Shown here in pieces: positions 1-11,125 of a DNA stretch of 64,000 bases. Position numbers and translations under genes: made by a program. The stretch spans positions 1 through 64,000 of the forward strand of contig JAKSYS010000332.1 in the NCBI GenBank assembly GCA_022925895.1, written 5' to 3'. Source of the stretch: Fragilaria crotonensis (Eukaryota; Bacillariophyta; Fragilariophyceae; Fragilariales; Fragilariaceae). Each line of letters opens with the position of its first letter. Position 1 is the first letter of the stretch. A model generated the notes under the pieces. That model searched no databases and had not been told where the DNA came from. It worked only from the letters and a program-made list of their open reading frames with translations.

Positions 1-56
1 CCGGCCATTCCTTGAATCGGAATCGATGGTTGCAGTATCCCAATGGGTTCTTCATC
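1..56 (-). repeat. Duplicated scrap of the msrA last exon
   Basis: These 56 bases match 28456-28511, part of the final coding exon of the msrA gene, with two differences that I can see. At the true locus the sequence continues into more msrA exon. Here it breaks off at 57 and joins the repeat module that precedes the cysteine-rich genes. It is a displaced fragment left by a local duplication or rearrangement, not a gene. Confidence 0.85.
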
Positions 57-434
57 GTTCAACGAGCTGCCAGCCGCACTCGGCACAGTGCACCATCCGA
101 ACTCACGAATGAGACACGAACTCTTTGACGTGTCTAAAGAGCATTCAACAATGCCAACACGAACCAGCACCTACATAGAACCACGTGGAGTTCACGGATA
201 CACAGGACCAGCATCCGTGAAGACGATTGTTCAACGTTCAACGAGTTTCAGCCTCACTTGGTACAGTACACATTCCGAACTCACAAACCAGACACGAATT
301 CTTTGAGTGTCTAAAGAGCATTCAACAATGCCAACACGAACCAGCATCTACATAGAACCAATGCGGAGGTCACGGATACACAGGACCAGCATCCGTGAAC
401 TAATCCATTAGCTCGCAAGACATGAATTTGACTG
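57..434 (+). repeat. Two-unit repeat module, orphan copy
   Basis: Two direct repeats of about 170 bp (units starting near 57 and 229) each carry the phrases AGAGCATTCAACAATGCC and GGACCAGCATCCGTGAA. The tail at about 400-434, with CTAATCCATTAGCTCGCAAG, is also found just upstream of both cysteine-rich genes at 23.6 and 26.55 kb. Here no gene follows: similarity stops after GAATTTGACT. The copy looks like an orphaned 5' flank of a third gene copy. Confidence 0.8.
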
Positions 435-730
435 CATTAGTCTTCTCAAGTGATCTTCGTTGGCTGTGTGCCTTGCTGACTTCCTACACCCACATTACAG
501 CCCATACCCTGGACACGTACTCAGTACTAGCGTAGACACTATCTTGTACTCCACTACTCCGTAGGCTGGTTTCACGCTCAAGACTCGAGAGGTAGGCTGT
601 GGTACTACGGCTACAGTCGTCAAATAAACTCCATAGTACTAGACGTCACCAGTAATTTCGTATCTTTCGTGATCAAACGAAACGCATTCCATTCACATCA
701 ATTGTTGTCACAACGAATTGATGCAAAGTG
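435..730. other. Spacer with no recognised gene
   Basis: I see no supported gene or repeat between the orphan module and the transposase stop codon. It probably contains the 3' flank of the minus-strand transposase gene. Confidence 0.4.
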
Positions 731-1919
731 TTACTCTCCTGTCAGATCGATCAAGCTGGATCTGACAAAGCTGTTGTCGAAATCGAGCGCGCACCGATGA
801 GTCTTGAACTTTTTCATCAATCGCTCGATCTCCTTGTACAGGAGCTGTTGCTTCTCAGCAATATTGACGAATGCCGGCTCGCCAGCAATTGATTGTTCTC
901 GATGGTTTCGAATCCCTTGACAAGTGGTAGTAAGCGCAAAATGTACGCTCTGCACGCGCAGCAAATTTACTAACTTCCTTTGTCAGCACATTCTCAGGAC
1001 ATAAACACTTTATCACAAGAGCGATGAAATTTGCTCGCCCTTTCTTTCGCGAATGGGGGTGATTCGCATTTTGCTTTGGCGTGCACCCAGTTGTATTCAA
1101 TGCCCTCTCCGGCAAATTCACAGTGAAGTTTTGGAGTGAAGAGAACTCTCAAGCCCAGCTGCTTTCCAAGGAACTGTAGAGCAGTATCCTCTTCCTTGAA
1201 GTCTGAGCATTGTCCCAAGAGAGCTCGCAGTGACGACAAATCAAGAATCTGTCCTGTTTGCGGATCTTTGCAACCATTGATAGTGTAGAACGAGGTATTC
1301 ACAATCCTGCCCGCTGTTTTGTCCTGTTTAAATGCCATACACTCACCAGGATTGATCCATCCTCGCTCCCACAGAATTTGTAAGAGTCCTTAGGTTTCAT
1401 ACTCCAGCCTTCAGTGATTCGAGCTTTAGCATACTGGAGGGAAATCCTGTGCGTATTTGCAATCTCTTTGAGTTCATCCATAGGCCAAAGGGGGTCAACA
1501 GCGATACCCGCCTCGTCATTAAGGGTACGAGCAAGTTGAACCTTGGTTCGGTTTGCAAGCTTGATTGCTGCACCTGGAAGCGGATCATGAATTATGTCAT
1601 GCTTCCAAGCTTCACGTCCTTCTTGCATTGTAATCCACCACAGACCAGCATCTGTTTCTGAGAAGATCATGGATTGCATGTCTCCCGTTCTCAGGGAAGG
1701 ATTAAAGAGTCCAAGACATCCTTCGGTGATCTCGGAGTTTCGAATCTTAGGTTGTACACCGCCGTACTAGCTGCGTGACATACTTGAGGCATTGAGAGCC
1801 CCTTCCTACTACTTACGGGCATGGCCCTGGCTATGGTCGAAGAGAAAGATAAATTCATAGCCAGGCCGCAGGATACGGAGGCAATCTTCGGCATCCTCCA
1901 ATTGGATTGCCATATAATA
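731..1919 (-). pseudogene. DDE transposase, C-terminal part (split gene)
   Basis: This is the C-terminal part of a DDE-type transposase that I recognise as common in diatoms, distantly like Tc1/mariner-type DDE proteins. Near 1913-1810 it reads AIQLEDAEDCLRILRPGYE and then FIFLFDHSQGHA, a hydrophobic strand ending in a catalytic-type Asp. Later come GIAVDPLWPMDELKEIA, a segment with EFAGEGIEYNWVHAK (about 1120-1080), and the terminal KFKTHRCALDFDNSF. The coding line changes frame several times and has in-frame stops around 1720-1800, so it is decayed. It starts exactly where the N-terminal part at 20697-22569 stops; the two halves are separated by the 18.8-kb element. The catalytic chemistry is inferred from family resemblance only. 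Confidence 0.75.
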
Positions 1920-1974
1920 CATCAGAAGGTGGGTTTTTGTATCACTGACAATATATGTTAACTATTTGTTAAGA
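1920..1974 (+). repeat. Left terminal inverted repeat of the 18.8-kb element
   Basis: The outer 14 bp are CATCAGAAGGTGGG. A stretch of about 19 bp that is absent from the other end follows, then ATATGTTAACTATTTGTTAAG. The outer TA at 1918-1919 is the presumed target duplication. Further ATATGTT motifs recur within the next 60 bp and could be transposase binding sites. Confidence 0.8.
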
Positions 1975-2511
1975 AATTGTAATATGTTGCTTGAAGTCAC
2001 GTATATGTTATCACTATTTGTATGTATTTAGTCATTCTATACTGCGACATTTCTCAGAGTCATATACTGTGGCAAAATATATTTATATTAAACCAATGTG
2101 TGTTACCTAGTAGCATCTATGCGTATAACTTACCTTAACAGTTGCAAATGTAAACAATGTTTCTCTAAACATTTTTACTTTATACTGAATACATGTGGTA
2201 AGAGTATCGCATGTGGCTCATTAAATTGTTTGTTCTGAACAGACTCTAGATATTCATACGCCATATACATTTAAGCCATGTTTTACGACCATCCATTGTT
2301 TGGTATTGGTTTATGAAATTTTCAAGCTTTTGGTTTTGGGAGACGAGTATTTATGAACCAACCATTTCTTGTCTCCTTCCAAATATACGCTTACGTGGGA
2401 ACAAAATTGTGATATTTTGTCTTAACTCCACACACACTCTCATCCAACAAGATGGTAACACCTGATCATTGTACGGTTTGCAACAAGAGTTTCAAGAGAC
2501 TTTGCACCACC
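1975..2511. other. AT-rich subterminal region
   Basis: AT-rich sequence with recurring ATATGTT-like words and no coding signal that I can support. It resembles the region just inside the right end (about 20330-20660) in composition, not in detailed sequence. Confidence 0.5.
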
Positions 2512-5077
2512 TTAATCAGAGTTTGGCATGTAAATCTCATTACATGGCAAGTGACAGCAGCAACAACAGTGCCTCCATTGTATCAAACATCGCCACGTGA
2601 AAACCGGTAATTTGTTGCAAGGTGGTACTTCTCGCACTTTCCGTCCAAATTTGAGTTCTCCTTTGTCCGACGGCTTCAACCCGAGGGCTGCCCCTCCGGC
2701 GGGGTCTCCTCCCCCTCTTCTTTTGTCGCTTCCTGCTAGCTCTCTTCGAGCCAGCCGGAGAGGGCGCCCCGGGGGGACAGTAACCGGCAGCACACGAGGC
2801 CCGTCCAGCCTTCACAATTTTCTCCTTTGCAGCCGTGAACGTTCCGTAAAGATGGTTCCGGAAGGAAGAGTCCCTCCCCTGGTCACAAAACCCGAATTCT
2901 TCCCATCCGACAGGAAACAGACGTGCAGTGTCGGACAACTCTGCCATCCCAGCTGATGGCCACACCATGGCCAAGCTTCACCGCCATGCCGTGGAACTTG
3001 GTTCTTCCATCTGGTCTTACGCCGTGTACGTTGGGGAGAACGAAGTACCAGTTCTCCCACAGCCCGCACTTCCTCGGTCCACAAACTGAAACCTTGCGAG
3101 GCGTCGTTCACGTCAAAGTGCGACGAATTCCGAGGTTGACGCCTCATGTCCACGGTGTACCCAACCCGTTGGCGACGTTCCAGCATCTCCATTCTCTCCG
3201 AAGATTCTCACGCACGTTACCGCGATTGTAGTTGACGACGTCAACGTCACAATTGTCATCGTCACCGTCATCGTTGTCGTTGTCGTCGTCACAATCGACA
3301 ACGTTCCCATCACCAGCACCCCGCCGTTGACCGTCGGAAGGACGACGCCGTCCATCGGCGAAAACCGACTAAACCGGAGTTCCCCCGGTGTCCCTTACTA
3401 ACGGAGTACACCTGCGGGAAGCAACGACCCCAAGGATCGCCAAGTCAACGACGAGACCCTGAGGACGCCGTCCGCAACACACGAATTCGCTGCGTACGGA
3501 ATTTTGCTGTAACAGGGGGCCGGCGGGCGACTCCTTCGTTTCTACCTGGTGCCAAGCGCGAACATCGAACCAACATCAGCCGACTTAGCCCTTGCAGTGC
3601 CCCTTGCCCCGACACTCGAAGCCTGACACCGAGACGTCAGCCGCTCCAGCAACTCAAGGTGGTCATCGTGCGCATCCTTCGTGACATTCCGGACCATGAC
3701 AACGGACTCACGATCCGAATGCCAACTACGCCAACGTGAACGTCAACGGCGGGTCTCCGTCCGCGTCGATGACCCAGCAGGAGTCAGGAATATCATAGTG
3801 GTGGCTGCCATCAACGTAGTGCCGGCAATCAAACTTTGCACTACTAGATGTCTTAAGTTGGTTCCGGAATCTCGTAGCCCGGTAGTCAGGGGGACGCTCC
3901 GAAGGTCAACGCCAGCAATGAAATCCGGTGGCAACCTGTAATTCGGCGTCGTGGCACTGACAGCCCTGTACACCACCCGGTTTCTGCAGGAACAGTGCCG
4001 GTATCCCGTAGATTCTCCAGGCGGACACGCGGCGGTTCTCGCTGAGATAGCGGAACTGTGCAAGATGATTCGGACCGTAAGGCTCAGGGTTCCCAATGGA
4101 TTCCGAATAGAACCGTCTCACAAAGCTGTCACTGCCGAAGGTATACGAGAAAGTCGTCGCTTGTACCCTCCTCCTCCGCAAGCGGAGCCAGCTCTGTCAT
4201 ACGCCCTCAATGAGCCTGGCACTCCAGCATCCCCAATGACGGTCCCGATGACAGAACACTCCACACTGAGGCAGGAACAAAATCGCCGCCCTGTAGAAAT
4301 AATCCATGGCAGGGCCAGCATCTTCTGGTTTGCGGGACAGGACGTGACGAACTTCATCAAAATTGACGTCAGAAGACTGACACCGCCACTCCCCCGCCTT
4401 CCCACAACCGTTTGACACCGTGGCCGGCGAAGGAGCCCGGTTGAGGACCACGTCCATCACGTAGAACTCGTTGAGGAACTCCGACTGGAGTCCAGACTCC
4501 GGGAACATGTCGGCAGCCGAACGCAGTCGGAACGGCTTACATCCGAAAGCTTCTGCAACGACGCTGATCGGAGTCTGACACAAGAATTCGTTGCACCCAA
4601 CCCCGCTCGCCGTCCTGAACCTTTGCCGGAACGCACTCCCGCCTCCGGAACAACGGCCATGGACAACAACGACATCATGCGCACATGAGTCGGGCGAGTC
4701 CGCCTCTCATCGCGGTGAGTGGGAGGGACTTCCGTCCGCCACATCACCGACTCCGGAACACGTGGCGAGTTCCCAAGGTTTCTAACACGGTCACGCTGGG
4801 AAGTCTTATTCCCGGTCTCGCGACCTTCTTCTTTGTAACCGTCTTCTGCGCAACCTTCTTCTTCCCAGCCTTCTTCGTCCCAACCTTCCGTTCCCCATCC
4901 CTCCCGTCCACGACCACCTTTCCACAGCATCAACGCCACGTCGATCGGGCGACATCGGGCTCTCTCCTGCTTCCTGGCAGGTGAAGGCCGCGCAATGCCT
5001 GTTCCAACCTCACAACAACCAGCCACAGAGGATGGTTGTCGCGAGCGCGCTCTCCAACAAAGACAATCAACACGCAA
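2512..5077 (-). pseudogene. Decayed GC-rich gene of unknown function
   Basis: This block is visibly richer in G+C than the AT-rich sequence around it. Minus-strand reading gives a chain of overlapping open stretches in changing frames: 5077-4457 (206 aa), 4583-4197, 4181-3906, 4096-3743, 3192-2812 and 2974-2540. Some have protein-like composition, for example YLSENRRVSAWRIYGIPALF near 4000 and a low-complexity Gly/Glu/Trp stretch near 4900. An Asp-rich simple repeat lies at about 3230-3300. I do not recognise the family. The pattern suggests one old minus-strand gene with many frame changes, probably cargo of the surrounding element. The plus-strand open frames here look like shadows. Confidence 0.35.
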
Positions 5078-5299
5078 TCCTGGCGTGGACTATCTATTTG
5101 TTGAAAAGTCAGCGAGAACTATCCGACGGCGACGTGATGATGTTGCAACAAACAACCAAAACAAGAGTACTTCATGAAAGTACTCTGTCATCAGATTGTG
5201 CTTTTTGGTGTCACCATTCACCAAAGGTACTAAAAGCAGCAAAATCGACGTACTGTAAGTACTATAATGTAGGGCATTTTGCACCTGGGACTTCTTTCC

Positions 5300-6070
5300 A
5301 AGACCTCTAAATGCAGCATATATGTTATTGATGTATATAACATTGAATTACGTTATATACACATCCATCGATTTTAATAAAATTATGTATGTAGTTAAAT
5401 GAAAAGTAATTACAGTACATAGCATTTTCATGTATAGATGATACATTCGTTTCCCAGGACAGGACTACATACTGGTACAGGTACACTATACTGCACCAGT
5501 ATGTAGCAACAAATCAGTACGAACAAAATTTAATGCTTGCTCAATACATGGATGTACATATATATGCAATTTACATCATGTATGCATACGCACCACGACA
5601 CGCTTGAATGATTACCAAGAACTAGCTGCGGTATAAGAACACTGGTGTTGCATACCCGAGTACAACAACTACTGGTAGTGAAACAAGATTGCAGTCCGTC
5701 AACGCAAAAACAAGACTGCAGTGATCATCATGTCATAAATAATTTTATAGTCACACATATTCATACAAGTATATAAACGGAAAATGTCAGAAGCTAAATA
5801 GTGAACATGTAAGTGCATTTAAACAATAAACGACTTGCACATGTTTTGTGAATATAAGTAGTAAGCGATACATTTTTTTGTATAAGTCATGTACAGGTAG
5901 AAAATGAACAAACAGGGACAACTCATACAATTTTGAAAACTGGTGGAGATTCAAAATCCCAAATTCATCACCCAAAATTACAAGTCGTCTCATACTTGCT
6001 GCAAATTGATACAACCACTGAGACCGCTATTCTAACCCTTGCTTGCTTCTTCTTACATTTTGATTCATCG
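5300..6070. other. AT-rich spacer, no gene seen
   Basis: AT-rich sequence with small local repeats such as GTACAGGTACACTATACTG near 5475. I see no convincing coding region, RNA gene or element boundary. Confidence 0.5.
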
Positions 6071-6075
6071 TCCTC

Positions 6076-7675
6076 ATGCCGAAAACATCTCCAACTAAGC
6101 AACCTTCAGTGGCTAGTACTCGACCACGCCTCCACGCGCGACCAAGACCAAGACGAAGAACGCCGAACTTGAAACACCGACAACAAGAGCCAAGAGGAAT
6201 GAGATGGCGGAACAGCAAAAGGCTGAAGCTGCTAAAGCTGCTAAAGCTGCTAAAGCAGCTGCTAAGAAAGCAGCTGCTAAATCTGCGGCTAAATCTGCCG
6301 CTAAATCTGCGGCTAAATCTGCAGCTAAATCTGTTAAAGCATCGACGACTGCAGTTAACCGGACCCACCAGTGCAGATCGCGACAGCAGTTAACCCAGAC
6401 CCAGTGCAGATCACTGCAAAGGGACGCAACGACGTGTTGTTCCTCCTCGTGGTAAGAAGAGAGGAGGAAAGTGGCACCAAAAAGGTGGTGGTGGTGAGCA
6501 GAAGGAGCGCTCCTGAGGAAATTGATGACTCCTCTTACTCAGTTGAAGAGGTTGACGATGAAGAGTTTGAAGAGGTTGACGATGAAGAGTCCGAATCAGA
6601 TGATGACAGGGAGGATGAGGGGAAAAGTAATGCGGGTGATGACAACAACGTGGTGACACATGACATGTCAGATGATGACGACTCTGTTCTCAGAATGGAT
6701 CAGTTTGTTAGAGATGTCGGGAAAACAGCAATGGATGCAAGACGACGTCTTGGTCAAGAGTTGAACCACTGTGCCCAGGAAGGCGCGGAGGATCCTCCAG
6801 ATGACAATGATACTCCAACGGCGAAGAAGAAGGTGTCGTCTACGCATGTTCAGCACGATGATTGCGATGACAATGAGTCCAATGCGCCGCCACGAGAAGA
6901 GAAGCACGAGAAATCGAATTGTGATATACGTCAAAAACGAGTTGTTCCGTCGATGTAAGTTTGTTAACAGTCCAGTATGTTCCGAAGGGCTTCAAAGGTG
7001 CTTGAAATCGAAAAGCCAAAAATCATTTCCTTTTCAGTTGACATACGAGAAATGTTTCAATACAGCGTTGAACCAGAAAAGGAGTACGTGTGAACAAGCT
7101 GGTCTCAGAATTGTTCGGGGCGCAATCAATAAGGATTTCAAAACGCGGCGAAGACTTCTTCACGTTTGAAGAATTCTGTAAGCTTAGGACAGCAACAACA
7201 GACAGGGAGAAAAGGGCTTCTTCTTCTTCTTCAATAACTTCTTGAGTGTGTATGTGGTGCAAATGCGTGGAGAATCGCGAAGAAAACAATGCTTGTATCG
7301 GAGGCGCGGCACAGCGACAATTCGAAAATGGTAACAACAAGTGACGAAGCGTTTGGATTGTTGCTGATTGACAACTATTTGGAAAAATGGAAAACCGGCA
7401 CGGAGTTGGTTGACGAAGACAACCCAACGGAAGCAGATGATGGGCAGAATATGACGACGAAGAAAACAAAGAGACAAGCGGGAAAGTACACTGAAAAGAA
7501 AAAAGGAACCTGCAAGTATGGTGGGTGGAGCGATGACGGAATAAGACAGTTCAATGCACTGCGCATAATGGTTAAAGAGAACAGGGCATGCCCGCAGTCA
7601 AAAGACATGGAACGTGAGCTGCTGGCATTCTGCAGGACACGGGCACATCAGGGGGGCCAAATCTCTGGAGTCTGA
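6076..7675 (+). pseudogene. Cargo gene B, diatom mobile-DNA family
   Basis: A plus-strand gene read in several frames. It begins near MPKTSPTKQPS (6076). It then has a Lys/Ala repeat of the AAKSAAKSAAKS type (about 6225-6340, histone-H1-like composition) and a strongly acidic Glu/Asp stretch (6500-6690). Next come a segment VKNELFRRCKFVN (about 6925-6970) and the C-terminal part 7289-7675 with TSDEAFGLLLIDNYLEKW and GGWSDDGIRQFNALRIMV. The last two motifs recur in gene C next door and in many diatom proteins linked to transposons, whose function I do not know. Frame changes could be short introns or decay; I cannot tell which. No catalytic motif is visible. Confidence 0.5.
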
Positions 7676-7962
7676 ATAATTATTTTTGTCATTTTATAAA
7701 TAAATATTTGAATATCTTTCACCTTAATCGTTGGCTATTACTTAGAAAATTTCTAGATATTTATGTACAAAAAGTGAAATTACTGCAGAAGTATCTTTAA
7801 AGTTTTATACATAATTCTGTACAAAGGCTTTCTCCCATTTGGCTTGACATTCCAAACTTTCCCGCAAATATTTCTAGTGTGACATTCCAAACTTTCCCGC
7901 AAATATTTCTAGTGTTAAGCTGGCACAGTACTGTACTACTACTGTGTGTTGTTGCCAGCACA

Positions 7963-9667
7963 CTAACAAGCACCATTGTTATCAAACTGATACTCCTCGA
8001 ACTCCATCGTCAGGTTGCTGCTCCATTCATCCCTGCACCTCCAGTGATGTTTGCGCAGTGCTAATAACAATTCCATATTGAAATCATTGTAGACAATTGT
8101 TGGCTGAACAGTCGCCACAGGAATTACCTCAGCTTCTTCTCCAGATTGTCCACTTGCAGCGTCAATTCCAGAAGCATACCTGAACTTCATTTCCTCCAAG
8201 AAGTCAGCGTCAAATGCTGCTCCATGTTCTTGACGGTTGCGAAACACGTCAATCATTAATGCGTTGAAACGCTCTAACCCTTCCTTCGACCAACTTCTTT
8301 TCGTTCCGTAAGTTTTCCAGTGTATCTTGCCTCATATAATTGTGGAGAACTATCATGAGGTGGCAATGTGGCTGGAGGTCCCATTCTCTGTACCATCCAA
8401 TCATGCCTCCACTTTGTCATGTACGATTCGATGCACACCATCAGGAAGGCCTCGTCCGTCAGTGTGAACCACTGACTCAGAGGCTGCCTTGTGCGATTCT
8501 CCATGTACTTGCTGTACCCGACAACAGCCTTGACAAGGCAGTCAAGGAAGTCAATGTATCTTTCTTTAGATGCTGGACTCTCATTCCAGCAATCTGATTA
8601 AGTTCAAACGTGACAGCATATCCATCTCGCCCCAGTATTTTATCTGTGAAATAACAGTTGTCAGTACAGAAAGTCAATCAGAGTTACCACCATCCTGAGC
8701 AATATGCACGTTCCTCACCTCTAAAAAGTTGTTTGATGGTTTTGATGACATTATTTCTATGCCTTTTCAATGCATCATTAACATGTTTTCGACTCCATCC
8801 CACCAAGTCTTCACTTCATCCTCGCCTTCTATCTGGAGCTTGCTCGCCATGAACCTACAAATTGAGTGTGGACTGTTGCTGAAGTCAAGTTCAGCCAGAG
8901 TTGCAAACTTTTGCTTCGGAAATAAGAGCTCTTTGACCACCTTGTCGTGCATGAACTCTGGCTTACTTTTCTAAGCTTAGTTCTGTCAGTCCATCATGAT
9001 CACCCATTTCAATCTTCTCCTTACCGTTTTCGTCAATGCAGTGCGGCTGCTATCCTCCCGTCGTGACGCTTGCACCAATTCACATGTGTGAATTCCTAAA
9101 TCGCGCAATATCGTCTTGCCTTCCTATTGTTGTTGCTGCTGGTGGTGTTTGTTGCTGAACTTGCTGTCGCTGTTGTTGTTCTTGAAATCGTTCTGAAGTC
9201 GTTGTAGATATCGTTGCTCTTGTTGTCGTCGCTCTTGTTGTCGTTCTGTTGTGATCTACCAGACATTCCTCCAACTCCACTTCCTGGATTCGTGAAACCA
9301 GCATGTCGACCAGCTGTTGTAGCTTGACTGCGGTCATGATCATGGGTGACAATGCTGCAGTTTGACTTCGGGTCATGATCATGGGTGACAATGTTGCTGC
9401 ATCTTGTTGACTGCGGGTTCTGCTGGGCGACAACGTTGCAGCTTGACTCCGTCGTATCATTTGCGAATTGCCAGAAGGCGATGGTGATCCTTTTCCTTGC
9501 CAGTTTGAAGATTGCCCCCTAACTGTAACTGGCGCTGCGTTTGGAGGCCCAGCACCTTTTCCATGCCCAGCACCTTTTCCATGCCCATGATCACGACTGC
9601 CACCACCTTGATTGCTGGTGCCTCTTTTTCCCGCGCTCGACGACATCTTGGTTGACTGCAGGTACAC
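7963..9667 (-). pseudogene. Cargo gene C, relative of gene B
   Basis: A minus-strand gene. The N-terminal open frame (9667-9080, 195 aa) is low-complexity and rich in Gly, Ser, Gln and Thr. Then follow HDKVVKELLFPKQKFATLAE (8945-8890), EVKTWWDGVENMLMM, KILGRDGYAVTFELNQIA (8640-8590), LTDEAFLMVCIESYMTKW (8465-8410), RYTGKLTERKEVG, and GLERFNALMIDVFRNRQE (8285-8230). The motif order matches gene B at 6.9-7.7 kb, on the opposite strand. Gaps between the pieces could be introns or frame changes. The family is known to me only as a recurring component of diatom mobile DNA. It may act with the element's transposase, but that is a guess. Confidence 0.5.
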
Positions 9668-9669
9668 AC

Positions 9670-10280
9670 CAATCAGAGCAAGCTATATGGCAGGCTCGTC
9701 AGGTGTGGTGTAACCAACTGTCATCAACAAGATCTCTTGTTGTTGAGAACTATTGTAAAATATGATTGTGCTGCATCTTGCGGATGGTGCTTGTGTGCTG
9801 GTCTTGTAAAAATCAACGCCCTAAATCTGTGTTTTATGTATGTATTTCTTTATGAACTAAATTATTCAAAAGAAATATTTTCAAGTCTTTCGAGCGAAGG
9901 GCACATGCATTGCTCAATAAGTACATCCATTTAAATATCTACTTATCCATATGTAACGACGCTGTAATAACCGTACCAAAGTAATGAAGTGCATATGACG
10001 GTAGAACTACACTGTATGCTGTAGAAATACTGTACTGTACTATTGTAATAAGTAACAGTAGCTATAGTAATACTGCATGCTATCTTTGGGGTACTGTGTA
10101 CTACTGTGCACATCTGTACATTGTTTGTTGACGGTCACACATGTTTATATGATGTTTGTACTGCTCGACATATTACTTGTGATAGTTATAGATGAATATA
10201 ACATATATGATTTAATCAGCACACTATGAAGTGTATTCAAGATTCATACATGTGCATCCCTGCTATAGTTTTGTTTACTG
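9670..10280. other. AT-rich spacer
   Basis: No supported gene. Short tracts such as TACTGTACTGTACTATTG occur near 10025, but I see no ordered repeat. Confidence 0.45.
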
Positions 10281-10521
10281 TGAAATGGGACTTGAAGTCC
10301 CTCACATTTCTAAACTAAAAATAAATAGAAATCATTTCGTGTAAATAGCAATTTTTAACTTGTGTGACACATGTCTCTGAGGAGTTAAACTTCCGCATTC
10401 GCAATCGAAAATTCGTATGCGATTAATATATCCTATGTATCGATCTTGTAACCAAAGTTTCTTATCAATTCCTAGGAAGCTTCTAGTTTTTTTTGTATAC
10501 TGTGTTCGAAGTCCCACTTCA
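10281..10521. repeat. MITE-like inverted-repeat segment
   Basis: About 240 bp bounded by imperfect inverted repeats: TGAAATGGGACTTGAAGT at the left (10281-10298) and the complement of TGAAGTGGGACTTCGAAC at the right (10504-10521). The core TGGGACTT is identical. There is no coding capacity. No clear target duplication is visible, so MITE is a tentative label. Confidence 0.35.
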
Positions 10522-10578
10522 TGCTGTTGGAGTCTCTACGTTTCGTCCAGTACACTAGCTACGCATCAAATTGGAAAT

Positions 10579-11125
10579 TAAAAGAAAAGATACAGTATTG
10601 GCGTCTACCGTCGTGGATCATACTCTACCTCTCCTTCCGTCCGTTCGTCAACCAAAGTTTCTGTGAGTCACGGTTCGGTTCTCTTTCGCACGATTGAGTC
10701 ACGCTTCGCGTTCGCGATCTCGTAAGTGTTTGCGTCATTGTTCTTCGGTCATTGTCGGATGTTCCATGGACACATAAATGGGAAGCACAACGCCAGCCGA
10801 CATCACAAGAGAACACAAACTGGTGCATCATCAAATCTTTTTTACATGCTTTATATTTCATTATATTCATCTGGGATTCAGTATCTTTCAACCAACCATT
10901 CTACCATGGATTCTGAAGAACTAACAAAGAACAATCAAGGAACAACCAGAGAACAGAGAGAACAAGGAAAGTGCAGCTTCAGAGCTCTCATTCAGTCATT
11001 CCAATTTCATTTTCTGCATGTTTTATACATCTCACAATTAGTAAAACAAATTTCTCAAAGAGCAAATGCCATAACTAACCGTTTAGCCCTTGTTTGCAGT
11101 CTCAAACACTGCGAATAAAACTTTA
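10579..11125 (+). repeat. 5' LTR of copia element 1
   Basis: Starts TAAAAGAAAAGATACAG and ends GAATAAAACTTTA. It is nearly the same as 16457-17020 and the complement of 58871-59430. The ends form a weak TAAAG/CTTTA inverted pair. Exact borders are uncertain by a few bases. Confidence 0.8.

Noticed and set aside
1920-2300. The inverted match between 1920-1975 and 20660-20696 read as an inverted gene piece
   Set aside because: At first it looked like the transposase exon border repeated in the wrong orientation. The clean TA joining of the flanks shows that it is a terminal inverted repeat.
3951-4415. 154-codon plus-strand open frame
   Set aside because: It is antisense to a chain of more protein-like minus-strand stretches in a GC-rich region, where long chance frames are expected.
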